A DNA stretch of 7,181 bases, taken from positions 1-7,181 of the forward strand of contig WJKO01000503.1 of NCBI GenBank assembly GCA_014729055.1, read 5' to 3'. The stretch is from Promethearchaeota archaeon. Lineage in GTDB: Archaea > Asgardarchaeota > Lokiarchaeia > Sigyniarchaeales > Promethearchaeaceae. A program made the translations under genes and the position numbers. Within the stretch, counting starts at the first letter, position 1. Each line of letters opens with the position of its first letter. The notes beneath the pieces are model-generated. The model saw only the letters and a list, made by a program, of their open reading frames with translations. It did no database searches and was not told the DNA's origin. Positions 1-6,145 of this stretch are shown one piece after another.

Positions 1-581
1 GACTCATTGCATCTATAATGGGGGGTATATTCTTTACAAATATCAATCAATATATCAATAATGGACTCGGAGCAGCCAGTATCATAATTTCGGGTATAAT
101 AATGCTTATTCAAGTTCAGAAACGAACATTTAGACCGCATTCCCAACAAACTGATGAGATAGAAGAAACTTTTAAAGAGACGAATGGAAATTTTCAAAAG
201 AGAACTGCTTTATTTTTGGGTTTATTGGCAGGAATACCGCCATGTGTGTTTGAAGTAGCTATTTATTCTCAAGCAGTTACATTTTCGGCATCAAGCGGTA
301 TCATCAACGGAATTATGGTTGTGTTCTTCTTTGGTATAGGGACGTGGATCGGATTGTTTCCGCTTGCAGCTTTTGGTCTTATTGGTCCATTAGCTCGCAA
401 CAAATTTAACAAAAAAGATAGTATAAGAGCCGATGAAAATAGTTCCTCTTGGTTAGAAACATCTGCATCTAAAATTGAACTAATCAGTGCGATTTTTTTA
501 ATTGCACTTGGTGTAATTTTTTTAGTTCTTGCTATATTAAAAATAAACATATTTACCTGGCCCGAAGTTCCACCAATCTAA
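1..581 (+). CDS. DsbD_2/TauE-SafE-like polytopic membrane transporter, C-terminal part (5' end outside window)
   Basis: The frame is open to the left edge, so the ATG at 18 is probably internal and the N-terminal half is missing. Counting from that ATG, hydrophobic segments lie at about residues 15-33, 63-90, 94-125 and 154-175. They are separated by a polar loop (about 34-62) and a charged loop (about 127-152). Residues 68-76 form a G-L-L-x-G-x-x-P-C signature (Cys76), followed by an F-x-G-I-G-T pattern at about 104-109. This layout, with a Pro-Cys in the first helix of the second repeat and a GxGT helix next, is typical of DsbD_2 / sulfite-exporter TauE/SafE-like proteins. Members move reducing equivalents, sulfur compounds or metals across the membrane. 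The substrate here cannot be told. The single Cys in the visible half could be redox-active or structural. It ends with TAA and is convergent with the ESCRT-II gene, 65 bp away. An alternative is an unrelated NicO/UreH-like permease. Class is moderately sure, function is not. Confidence 0.6.
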   Translation, partial: LIASIMGGIFFTNINQYINNGLGAASIIISGIIMLIQVQKRTFRPHSQQTDEIEETFKETNGNFQKRTALFLGLLAGIPPCVFEVAIYSQAVTFSASSGIINGIMVVFFFGIGTWIGLFPLAAFGLIGPLARNKFNKKDSIRADENSSSWLETSASKIELISAIFLIALGVIFLVLAILKINIFTWPEVPPI

Positions 582-584
582 AGG

Positions 585-608
585 AAAAATGCCAATCTAC
601 AAGAAAAA
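585..608 (-). terminator. Possible oligo-T terminator of the ESCRT-II gene
   Basis: Reading the minus strand downstream of the stop at 647, two T5 runs occur at 608-604 and 589-585. They lie in the 65-bp gap between the convergent genes. Archaeal RNA polymerase commonly terminates at short T tracts without a hairpin, so these are plausible stop sites. The plus-strand gene ending at 581 has its own T6 run at 654-659, inside the last codons of the opposing gene, so the two transcripts may overlap at their 3' ends. In an AT-rich genome such runs also occur by chance. Confidence 0.3.
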
Positions 609-646
609 TAACTAATTTATCATTCAATTTCTGTATATCTCTCTAT

Positions 647-1369
647 TTACTTCTTTTTTAGCCCCGGAAAATACCATTTCTTGCCAGTTCGGTAGCTTTC
701 ATCATATCTTGCAACGCCAGTTGCTTGAAGATTTTCAAGCGCCCTTAATGCTCGGTCTTCAGGCCAGTTTAACCCGGCACAAACTTCTGCCAAGGTGCAG
801 TATCCTTTATCTCTAACAAATTTTAGTATTTCTGATTGGTCGGACGTATACTGAACAGGGAAGAAACTAATTGTCATAACATCACCTTCAAGCTTCTTTA
901 TTTCGGGTATGATGTTTTTCTTTCTTAGTTTCTTAATAGCTTTTTCCACGTCATCAATTTCAATTTCACCTCTCAATTCGCCAGTATTTACAAGGTCAAA
1001 TACGTCTGTTAAAAGCATCAAACCTCCTGTTTCCTCTTTTTGAACCATTACTCGTTGATATGCCAGCATTCCTAATTGCTCATGATCAATTCTGTTCCAC
1101 TTATTAAACACATCTTTCTCAGTTAATAATTTACGGATAACGTTCGTTTCTTTTATTTCGTAATCTTTTTTGATTTCTTCGACTTCATCTTTTAGTTCAT
1201 CGTCAAGAGCGATGATGACGCCGTGTTTTTTTGCAATTTCCGCTAATTTTTCTTTCGTCATCTTTTGCAGTTTAGCTTTACTTTCTAACTCTTCCATCTC
1301 ATATTGTGCCTTTTTTTTCTGCATTTCCTCTTTAAGTTTCATTTTCTTTTGTAATTCTCGAAGTCCCAT
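647..1369 (-). CDS. vps22: ESCRT-II subunit, EAP30/Vps22-like (winged-helix) protein
   Basis: The 240-aa protein looks like the archaeal counterpart of Vps22/SNF8, a subunit of ESCRT-II, which bridges cargo-recognising complexes and ESCRT-III filaments during membrane budding and scission. Residues 1-50 are a highly charged Lys/Glu helix, probably coiled coil, as at the N-terminus of Vps22. From about 86 to 172 runs a first winged-helix domain with conserved features: a helix carrying EQLG then a basic/polar stretch into GGL (115-117), DD-x3-KAIKKL (139-148) and IIP (153-155). Residues 173-240 form a second winged helix: GYCTLAEV (189-196), LNWPEDRA (200-207) and a terminal W-Y-F-P-G-L (232-237), matching the Y-W-L-P-x-L end of human SNF8. 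I compared with the SNF8 sequence from memory, not by search. EAP30 is shared by Vps22 and Vps36. The coiled-coil start and lack of a GLUE domain favour Vps22. ATG is preceded by no clear Shine-Dalgarno site. No other ESCRT gene is visible nearby. Confidence 0.85.
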   Translation of the reverse strand: MGLRELQKKMKLKEEMQKKKAQYEMEELESKAKLQKMTKEKLAEIAKKHGVIIALDDELKDEVEEIKKDYEIKETNVIRKLLTEKDVFNKWNRIDHEQLGMLAYQRVMVQKEETGGLMLLTDVFDLVNTGELRGEIEIDDVEKAIKKLRKKNIIPEIKKLEGDVMTISFFPVQYTSDQSEILKFVRDKGYCTLAEVCAGLNWPEDRALRALENLQATGVARYDESYRTGKKWYFPGLKKK

Positions 1370-1534
1370 CTTCTAACACTCTACTTTAAATTAGTATAAA
1401 TTATCATATAAATTATTGTTCTTATAGAGAATATATTAAGACTGAATTTTACTTAATGTAATCTATCATTAATTTTATCTAATAACATAAATAAAACATT
1501 GAATAAAATATTGAATATATATGAGTTGAGAATT
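1370..1534. promoter_or_regulatory. Divergent AT-rich promoter region between the ESCRT-II and TIM-barrel genes
   Basis: This 165-bp gap separates two divergent genes, so both promoters must lie here. For the ESCRT-II gene (minus strand) TATA-like sequences are TTTATACTAA at 1400-1391 and TTTATATGA at 1412-1404. They lie about 22-43 nt from the ATG, which implies a leaderless or very short-leader mRNA. For the plus gene the region 1440-1500 is so AT-rich that several TATA-like sites are possible, and I do not choose one. An 8-bp direct repeat (ATTGAATA at 1498-1505 and 1510-1517) sits near the plus start. No operator or riboswitch is recognisable. Confidence 0.5.
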
Positions 1535-2311
1535 ATGAGTAAATATCTATTATCATGCCGACCAGGAAGTTATCGCCAATATGCTATGCATGCATACGAA
1601 CATTTACCCGAGATTGGCGTTAAATACATGGAGATCAAGACACCTTCTAACCAAGAAGACGTTAATTTTACCAAAGAAATGCTTGAGGAATTAAACTTAC
1701 AAGCATTATCTCTTAACTATCCGATAAATATTGATGATAAAAATAATATTCAAAAATTTGAAGATATCATTCCATTGATAAAACAAATAGGTCCTACATA
1801 TCTGTTTTCGAGTGTTAAGGTAAAAAAGGAGAAAAAAAGAGCAAAAGGATATCGAATTTTACAAGAGATCGGTGATATTGCGAAGGAAAATGATCTTTTT
1901 ATCAGTGTTGAAACCCATCCACCTTATAATACCAACGGAGATCGAGGAAAAGAAACGATGGAAAATGTAGATCATCCAAATATAAAGATAAACTTTGACA
2001 CAGCGAATATATACTATTATAATAAAGATGTTGATGGAAAGGAAGAATTAAAAAAGGTTTTACCCTGGTTATATAGTATTCATATTAAAGACTGCAGAAA
2101 GAAAACAAAAGACTGGTACTTTCCAGCAATTGGAGATGGGGAAGTTGACTTTCCCGGTATTATTGCTATACTTGATGGCTTAGATAAAACAATTCCTCTA
2201 ACTTTAGAGATAGAAGGAATAAAAGGAGAAAAACTATCTCTTGAAGACGTGAAGAAACGAGTAGAAAAATCCGTTAATTATTTAAAATCAATTTGTAAAA
2301 ATATCGAATAG
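1535..2311 (+). CDS. Xylose-isomerase-like TIM-barrel protein (sugar phosphate isomerase/epimerase family)
   Basis: The 258-aa protein is the usual length for a single-domain AP_endonuc_2/xylose-isomerase-like TIM barrel. Metal-site residues expected of the family fall at strand ends: Glu126 in S-V-E-T-H, Asp155 in N-F-D-T-A-N, His183 in H-I-K-D and Glu225 in L-E-I-E-G. A G-x-G-x-V-D-F loop lies at 200-206 (GDGEVDF). The early strand ends in Y-M-E-I-K (31-35). Family members are mostly divalent-metal sugar isomerases/epimerases (for example hydroxypyruvate isomerase, inosose dehydratase, tagatose/psicose epimerase). A few are endonuclease IV. This one lacks the endonuclease IV hallmarks I would look for, so a small carbohydrate substrate is more likely, but it is not predictable. 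I chose the ATG at 1535. The frame extends to a TTG at 1499, but those 12 extra residues precede the normal first barrel strand. It is cytoplasmic, with no signal peptide. The 283-aa gene follows 51 bp later and may be co-transcribed. Confidence 0.8.
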   Translation: MSKYLLSCRPGSYRQYAMHAYEHLPEIGVKYMEIKTPSNQEDVNFTKEMLEELNLQALSLNYPINIDDKNNIQKFEDIIPLIKQIGPTYLFSSVKVKKEKKRAKGYRILQEIGDIAKENDLFISVETHPPYNTNGDRGKETMENVDHPNIKINFDTANIYYYNKDVDGKEELKKVLPWLYSIHIKDCRKKTKDWYFPAIGDGEVDFPGIIAILDGLDKTIPLTLEIEGIKGEKLSLEDVKKRVEKSVNYLKSICKNIE

Positions 2312-2362
2312 ATATAAATAAAGCCGAGGAAAATTATAAGGAAACTATGGGGTAAAAAGAAA

Positions 2363-3214
2363 ATGGTCAGAGATCCAAAGTTTTTATTAATTCAAAATAA
2401 TAGATACACAGCGGGTATCGATGGTCCAAATTTAATATTATTCAATTTACAAGGTGACCTCATTCTACGCAGTAAAGAAGCAATGCTCAATAAATTTGAA
2501 GGAAAAGTAGAGATTTTAAGGTTTCCCGAGTATTTCCAACTTCTTTCCGCGGAGAAGTATGCATGGGAGATCTATGTTACAACTGAACGTCTTATTTGTA
2601 AAAATAATCTTTATAAGATGCGGGGTGCTTTTGAACTGATGGATCATGTTGATAATCATTCAACACTAGCTGTTGTTGAGCCAACAGGTACGGTTAGTGT
2701 AAATGATATATTTCATATGGTTGATAAGAAAGATAAGGAATTAAAGAACTATACTATTGCATTCCAGATTGCCTATACGCGTTTATCAAGTATATCCGTA
2801 ACGAAGAAAGAGCAAAAGCGAACGGGGGAGCCTATACCAGCAGGAATAGACATGTGGTATAAAGACTCGGCAGAAGCCAAAGATTCCCAAATAACAATTT
2901 ACCCGATTAATCTATCTTTTGAAGACCCTTATAGGCACGCATTACATATCCACACTGAATCATTAAAGGAAAAACTAAGATGTACAAATAGAAAGAAGGA
3001 TATAGACTCTAGCTTCAATAAAGGTGACTATAATAGTTGGAAATCTACATTAGAGAGATTATTGAAAAAGCCAGATATGTTAGCGCAAGGTAGCGGGTCA
3101 TTAGATTCCGATAGTTGGGATCCACTAATATTTCAAACACACCCTATTCAATGGCTTGACGATGTCTTCGCACATTCAATAGAACCAAAAGATAAAGTGC
3201 ACGTCTCTATGTAA
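2363..3214 (+). CDS. Uncharacterised 283-aa protein with a PH/GRAM-like beta-rich stretch
   Basis: I do not recognise this protein as a named family. It has no signal peptide or membrane helix, so it should be cytoplasmic or peripheral. Residues 17-150 look beta-rich: short hydrophobic strands alternate with turns (GPNLILFNLQGDLIL, 21-35). The E-I-Y-V-T-T-E-R-L-I-C segment at 69-79 resembles the G-x-L-Y-x-T-x-x-R-L-I hallmark of GRAM, GLUE and related PH-like domains. A strand ending in Y-T-R-L-S-S-I-S-V (138-146) sits about where PH-like proteins carry an I-x-x-I strand. Residues 174-205 form another strand and a likely helix, compatible with the closing part of such a fold. The C-terminal about 75 residues are polar, with a Gly/Ser/Asp-rich linker (242-250), then W252 and W264 in an acidic tail. 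The fold reading is inference from pattern only. It follows the TIM-barrel gene by 51 bp and its stop is 7 bp from the opposing gene's stop. The ATG start has only a weak purine-rich stretch before it. Confidence 0.6.
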   Translation: MVRDPKFLLIQNNRYTAGIDGPNLILFNLQGDLILRSKEAMLNKFEGKVEILRFPEYFQLLSAEKYAWEIYVTTERLICKNNLYKMRGAFELMDHVDNHSTLAVVEPTGTVSVNDIFHMVDKKDKELKNYTIAFQIAYTRLSSISVTKKEQKRTGEPIPAGIDMWYKDSAEAKDSQITIYPINLSFEDPYRHALHIHTESLKEKLRCTNRKKDIDSSFNKGDYNSWKSTLERLLKKPDMLAQGSGSLDSDSWDPLIFQTHPIQWLDDVFAHSIEPKDKVHVSM

Positions 3215-3221
3215 GGAGAAG

Positions 3222-4985
3222 TCAGCAATCTATAATTAAAGAATTGAATCCAAGATATCGCCCAATCCAATACGGATTTAAATATGATCCACCTGTAGTT
3301 TCCGCAACGCCATTTCCATCATTTTGTTCTGTCTTAAATGGACTATCATTCCACATCCATTCATCACAACTTCGCCAATCAATTGGTACGGGTTTTGACC
3401 ACATTTCTTCTGGATGATAAAGTGGGGAAAAAGTCTGAATTATGAAATTATCCATATTTACATGTTTCTCCCAATCAAATAATTCAACTTCGGGATATGG
3501 AGCACCAGGTATGGGAGACCATTGCGGATTATCTATATAGGAATCCAATCCGTTTGGGTGGTCAAAGCGCCTCGGCGGATATTTTCTTAAGGACATTCGC
3601 ATTAAGGTATCTGTCGTTTCAAGCTCGATATATTGTTGAATCTCTATTGGAACTTTACCTAAACTAAACTCATAGATTAAAGATTCGTAACTTTTAGATG
3701 TGAATTCCATATACGAAAGAAGATATAACAATTCAAACCAAGGATTCCTGTGATATTTTACACCTTTCCACAATGATTCCATAAAGTGTTCTTGATAATA
3801 ATTCCTTAATTGCTCATTATCTTCAAAAAAACATAATGTACCAGCAAGACTTATGGCTAAATGCACGTTGAAATATCTACCCCCCCAAGGAAACATCTGA
3901 TAATAGTCCCATTGAGCATGTTTTCCAACCATCTTACTTAGTAAACGATTATACACGTAATCATCATAAAGTGGCCCCCATTTTTCGGGATGAACGGTTT
4001 TACCAATTCTAAGAAAAGTAATAGTATATGAGCTATCCGTGATTGGATAAGCGTTTAACGCTTCCGCCCCTTTTGGGTGTGTTTTTCCATCAGCATCAAT
4101 AAATTTCCATCCCGAATTCACATGATACGTAAGCATCCTATCTACTGCTTGTCGAATAAGTCCCCTAACCTCGGTATCATTACACATTTTATAAATATAA
4201 CCCAATCCCATGTAACATCCAGAATAACAATCAACAGAGGTACCAGTTTCACAGCAAAAGGTATAATTTTTACCATTAGGTCTTGTAAAATTACGTCTCA
4301 CTACTAGATGATAATTCCCCCACTCTGATTCAAATCTCCAAGCATCTATATATTTCCGTGCTTTTGGCGTGTCCGGGTAAACATAACGAGCCATGCTACC
4401 ATCATCGGAAATTTCACTAAGCAAACTAAATGCCTTTACTGTTTTTATCAGAGTTTCCTTAGTCTCTTCCATTCCCGTTCGATTCTTTTCCCGCTGATAA
4501 GCAGCATATCTAAATGCATCTCCGATTGCAAATTTCCCCGCAAAACATATTGCATGCCCAAATCCAGTAAATTCTTTGATTGTATTAGCGGGATGTGACG
4601 TATTAAATGGATTATAATCTACCGCTTCAAGATAAGTGGTTCGATTTACAATTCCATAATCTGAAGGCTTGACGTCGTAGTTTACTTGAAGACAAGGATA
4701 ATAATCCCAACCATCACCAGTTAAATTCTCTGGAAAGTGGTATGTTGACTTTATTTTTTCAAATTTATGTGCAAATTCCATTAAACGAGTAGCATTTCCT
4801 TCCATAAATTCGCTATTATCAACATATAATTGTTCGCCAAAAATCTGATTAAAAGCATTTATGTAGGAGAGAGCAGAACCCAATGTATAGAAAGCACTAA
4901 AAATGATAAAAATAAGTAATGTAGCAGTCATTATAGTCTTAATATAGGGAATCGTCTTATTTTTGCTTTTTTTAGTTAATGTCAT
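3222..4985 (-). CDS. Large type II membrane-anchored extracellular protein, probable alpha/alpha-barrel-like, multi-glycosylated
   Basis: The 587-aa protein begins with a Lys-rich N-terminus (residues 5-16) followed by one hydrophobic helix at about 17-38. The rest has no further membrane segment. By the positive-inside rule the body is outside the cell, held by an uncleaved anchor (a cleaved signal is possible). The ectodomain carries nine N-x-S/T sequons at 64, 87, 114, 128, 168, 232, 240, 269 and 546, eight of them in the first half, which suggests surface N-glycosylation. It has ten cysteines, including the C-C pair at 244-245 and C253/C257 near C268, so disulfides are likely. Aromatic-rich helical segments recur (Y-x-G-L-G-Y, W-D-Y-Y-Q-M-F-P-W-G-G-R-Y), as in alpha/alpha-toroid glycoside hydrolases, lyases and epimerases. 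The C-terminus has a compact G-G-S-Y-L-N-P-Y-W-I-G-R-Y motif (565-577). I cannot name the family or its active-site residues. Codon use looks like that of its neighbours. No Shine-Dalgarno site precedes the ATG. Confidence 0.75.
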   Translation of the reverse strand: MTLTKKSKNKTIPYIKTIMTATLLIFIIFSAFYTLGSALSYINAFNQIFGEQLYVDNSEFMEGNATRLMEFAHKFEKIKSTYHFPENLTGDGWDYYPCLQVNYDVKPSDYGIVNRTTYLEAVDYNPFNTSHPANTIKEFTGFGHAICFAGKFAIGDAFRYAAYQREKNRTGMEETKETLIKTVKAFSLLSEISDDGSMARYVYPDTPKARKYIDAWRFESEWGNYHLVVRRNFTRPNGKNYTFCCETGTSVDCYSGCYMGLGYIYKMCNDTEVRGLIRQAVDRMLTYHVNSGWKFIDADGKTHPKGAEALNAYPITDSSYTITFLRIGKTVHPEKWGPLYDDYVYNRLLSKMVGKHAQWDYYQMFPWGGRYFNVHLAISLAGTLCFFEDNEQLRNYYQEHFMESLWKGVKYHRNPWFELLYLLSYMEFTSKSYESLIYEFSLGKVPIEIQQYIELETTDTLMRMSLRKYPPRRFDHPNGLDSYIDNPQWSPIPGAPYPEVELFDWEKHVNMDNFIIQTFSPLYHPEEMWSKPVPIDWRSCDEWMWNDSPFKTEQNDGNGVAETTGGSYLNPYWIGRYLGFNSLIIDC

Positions 4986-5004
4986 ATCAATTCACAATAG
5001 ATAA

Positions 5005-5031
5005 CAGATAAAATAATTCACAGATAAAATA
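5005..5031 (-). promoter_or_regulatory. Two tandem TATA-like repeats upstream of the ectodomain gene
   Basis: An 11-bp sequence reading TATTTTATCTG on the minus strand occurs twice, at 5015-5005 and 5031-5021, with a 16-bp period. A shared flank TGTGAA (minus strand) is found at 5022-5017 and again at 4996-4991. The copies lie about 20-30 and 36-46 nt from the ATG at 4985. Each contains a TATA-like core, so they could be alternative TATA boxes or a tandem regulator site. The nearer copy would give a leaderless mRNA. Confidence 0.35.
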
Positions 5032-5041
5032 GAATTTAAAA

Positions 5042-5056
5042 GTTGAAAAAACATCC
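5042..5056 (-). terminator. Possible oligo-T terminator of the longin-GTPase gene
   Basis: On the minus strand, about 80 nt after the GTPase stop, the sequence GGATGTTTTTTCAAC contains a T6 run (5051-5046), followed by another T4 run. This is the longest T tract in the 145-bp gap before the next gene and fits archaeal intrinsic termination. It would leave the downstream ectodomain gene with its own promoter at 5005-5031. Confidence 0.35.
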
Positions 5057-5130
5057 AAAATAGAAATTATCAAATGCATAATGAATACATAATCAAATTC
5101 ATGGTATTTTGTATTACTCTGGAAGATATA

Positions 5131-6018
5131 TCACAACATTTTATCTTTTTCTTCTTGCTTTTTCAAATATAATTCAATACCGGTTGAAATTACTTTCTGC
5201 AATTTTCTACGTTCTGAAGGATCAATTGCACATAACGGATATACGTCATTGTCAATTCCTAATACTCGTTTAACCAACTTTGCATCCATAGCTTTGGGTA
5301 AATCTTGTTTATTAGCAACACCTAAAACAACAGCATCAGGTCTTGCTTTCTTGATTAAACCCATAAATACACGTTTTGTTGAAAGGACATTTTCTACTGT
5401 GCTGTCTGTAACTAACAAGATAACATGTGTCCCCCTTAACAACATAGGCCATAGAGGCGTAAATCTATCTTGTCCCGCAAAGTCCCATAATAAGACATCT
5501 GTTTCGGCAATTTTTCCGTCCATTTTCTTATATTGAACGAACATAGTAGGCAAATAATCTAGTGGAATATCACTACCTTGAACTAACTGGTATATTGTTG
5601 TCTTACCGACACCACCGAAGCCAACTAATGCAACCTTTATCTCCGATAACAGCAATCGATCTAACGTGTCTTCCATCTCAGCCTTTTGTTTTTTCGTTAA
5701 GTTCGGATTTTCAATATAGCTGTTATATTGTTCAACCATTTTCATCATAAAATCTCGAACTTTTTCCTTTAGTTCTTCTTTGTCATCATCGGAATCTGAG
5801 CAGATTACGTATATATAACCCGCTGCATGGGTATAAGTAAACATATAATTACCAGCTGGGACAGTTTTCGATGTTCCTTCTGGCATTGTTTGTATTAATC
5901 CCGCCATAGCACCTAAAAAACCAGAAACTAAATTCTCATCAACTGGAGTTCTCGAGTAAGTTCGATGATACTTACACTCTTGATTGTTAATTCTAATGAC
6001 AAATATATCCCGAATCAT
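5131..6018 (-). CDS. Longin-like domain fused to an Arf-family small GTPase
   Basis: The 295-aa protein has two parts. Residues 126-285 are a complete small GTPase: P-loop G-F-G-G-V-G-K-T-T (133-141), switch I Thr158, W-D-F-A-G-Q-D (178-184) with the catalytic Gln183, N-K-Q-D (236-239) and a G5 C-A-I-D (263-266). The W-D-x-x-G-Q-D-x-x-x-P-L-W run and N-K-Q-D are diagnostic of the Arf/Sar/SRbeta branch rather than Ras/Rab. Residues 1-105 are not the Arf N-terminal helix. They form an alpha/beta domain with strands at about 1-11 and 15-22, a helix from D27 to Q43, strands at 51-62 and 66-74, and a long helix 79-102. This is the order seen in longin-type domains of SRalpha (SRX), AP-sigma and zeta-COP. 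A Lys/Glu linker (105-122) joins them. There is no myristoylation Gly2 or membrane helix, so it should be cytoplasmic or peripheral. Longin domains are classic partners of Arf-type GTPases, so an autoregulatory or dimerising in-cis pair is inferred. The GTPase class is very sure; the longin call is moderate. Confidence 0.85.
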   Translation of the reverse strand: MIRDIFVIRINNQECKYHRTYSRTPVDENLVSGFLGAMAGLIQTMPEGTSKTVPAGNYMFTYTHAAGYIYVICSDSDDDKEELKEKVRDFMMKMVEQYNSYIENPNLTKKQKAEMEDTLDRLLLSEIKVALVGFGGVGKTTIYQLVQGSDIPLDYLPTMFVQYKKMDGKIAETDVLLWDFAGQDRFTPLWPMLLRGTHVILLVTDSTVENVLSTKRVFMGLIKKARPDAVVLGVANKQDLPKAMDAKLVKRVLGIDNDVYPLCAIDPSERRKLQKVISTGIELYLKKQEEKDKML

Positions 6019-6040
6019 AATATTTTACCCTAAGTCTTTC

Positions 6041-6055
6041 CTTATAATATATATT
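6041..6055 (-). promoter_or_regulatory. TATA-like promoter element of the longin-GTPase gene
   Basis: On the minus strand AATATATATTATAAG lies 23-37 nt before the ATG at 6018. It is the most TATA-like stretch upstream. A start point about 25 nt downstream would give a leaderless or nearly leaderless transcript. No strong Shine-Dalgarno site is present; the nearest purine-rich stretch, AAGGAAAG, is over 15 nt from the start codon. Confidence 0.4.
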
Positions 6056-6088
6056 AATTTGTTTGCGTTGTGTTTCTATTTTAATTAT

Positions 6089-6109
6089 ATCCCCTAAATA
6101 ATTAGGGAT
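6089..6109 (-). repeat. Short inverted repeat (CCCTAA-N4-TTAGGG) in the spacer
   Basis: A perfect 6-bp arm pair CCCTAA/TTAGGG flanks a 4-base loop (ATAA). Allowing one bulged C extends the stem by an A-T and a T-A pair. It lies about 150 nt past the flippase stop and about 70 nt before the GTPase start. It could be an RNA hairpin at the 3' end of the flippase message or a symmetric protein-binding site. It is too small for a confident role. Confidence 0.35.
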
Positions 6110-6145
6110 GGTTTAGAGTTTTAAATTTTAATGTTATTATTACTC

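Noticed and set aside
269..550. Minus-strand 93-codon open frame
   Set aside because: It lies entirely inside the transporter gene on the opposite strand, whose membrane helices and Pro-Cys motif show it to be the real frame.
1170..1376. Plus-strand 68-codon open frame rich in Ser and Phe
   Set aside because: It is the antisense of the Lys/Glu-rich coiled-coil part of the ESCRT-II gene. Its composition is that expected of a shadow frame.
1499..1534. Upstream TTG start for the TIM-barrel gene
   Set aside because: It adds 12 residues before the usual first barrel strand and is a weaker start codon than the ATG at 1535.
4077..4307. Plus-strand 76-codon open frame
   Set aside because: It is antisense to the well-supported 587-aa protein, with no recognisable domain.
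5249..5750. Two plus-strand open frames (5249-5536 and 5562-5750)
   Set aside because: Both are antisense to the GTPase gene, whose G1-G5 motifs fix the real frame.
6089..6109. Hairpin as a bacterial-type rho-independent terminator
   Set aside because: No T tract follows it on the minus strand, the stem is short, and archaea do not normally use this type.
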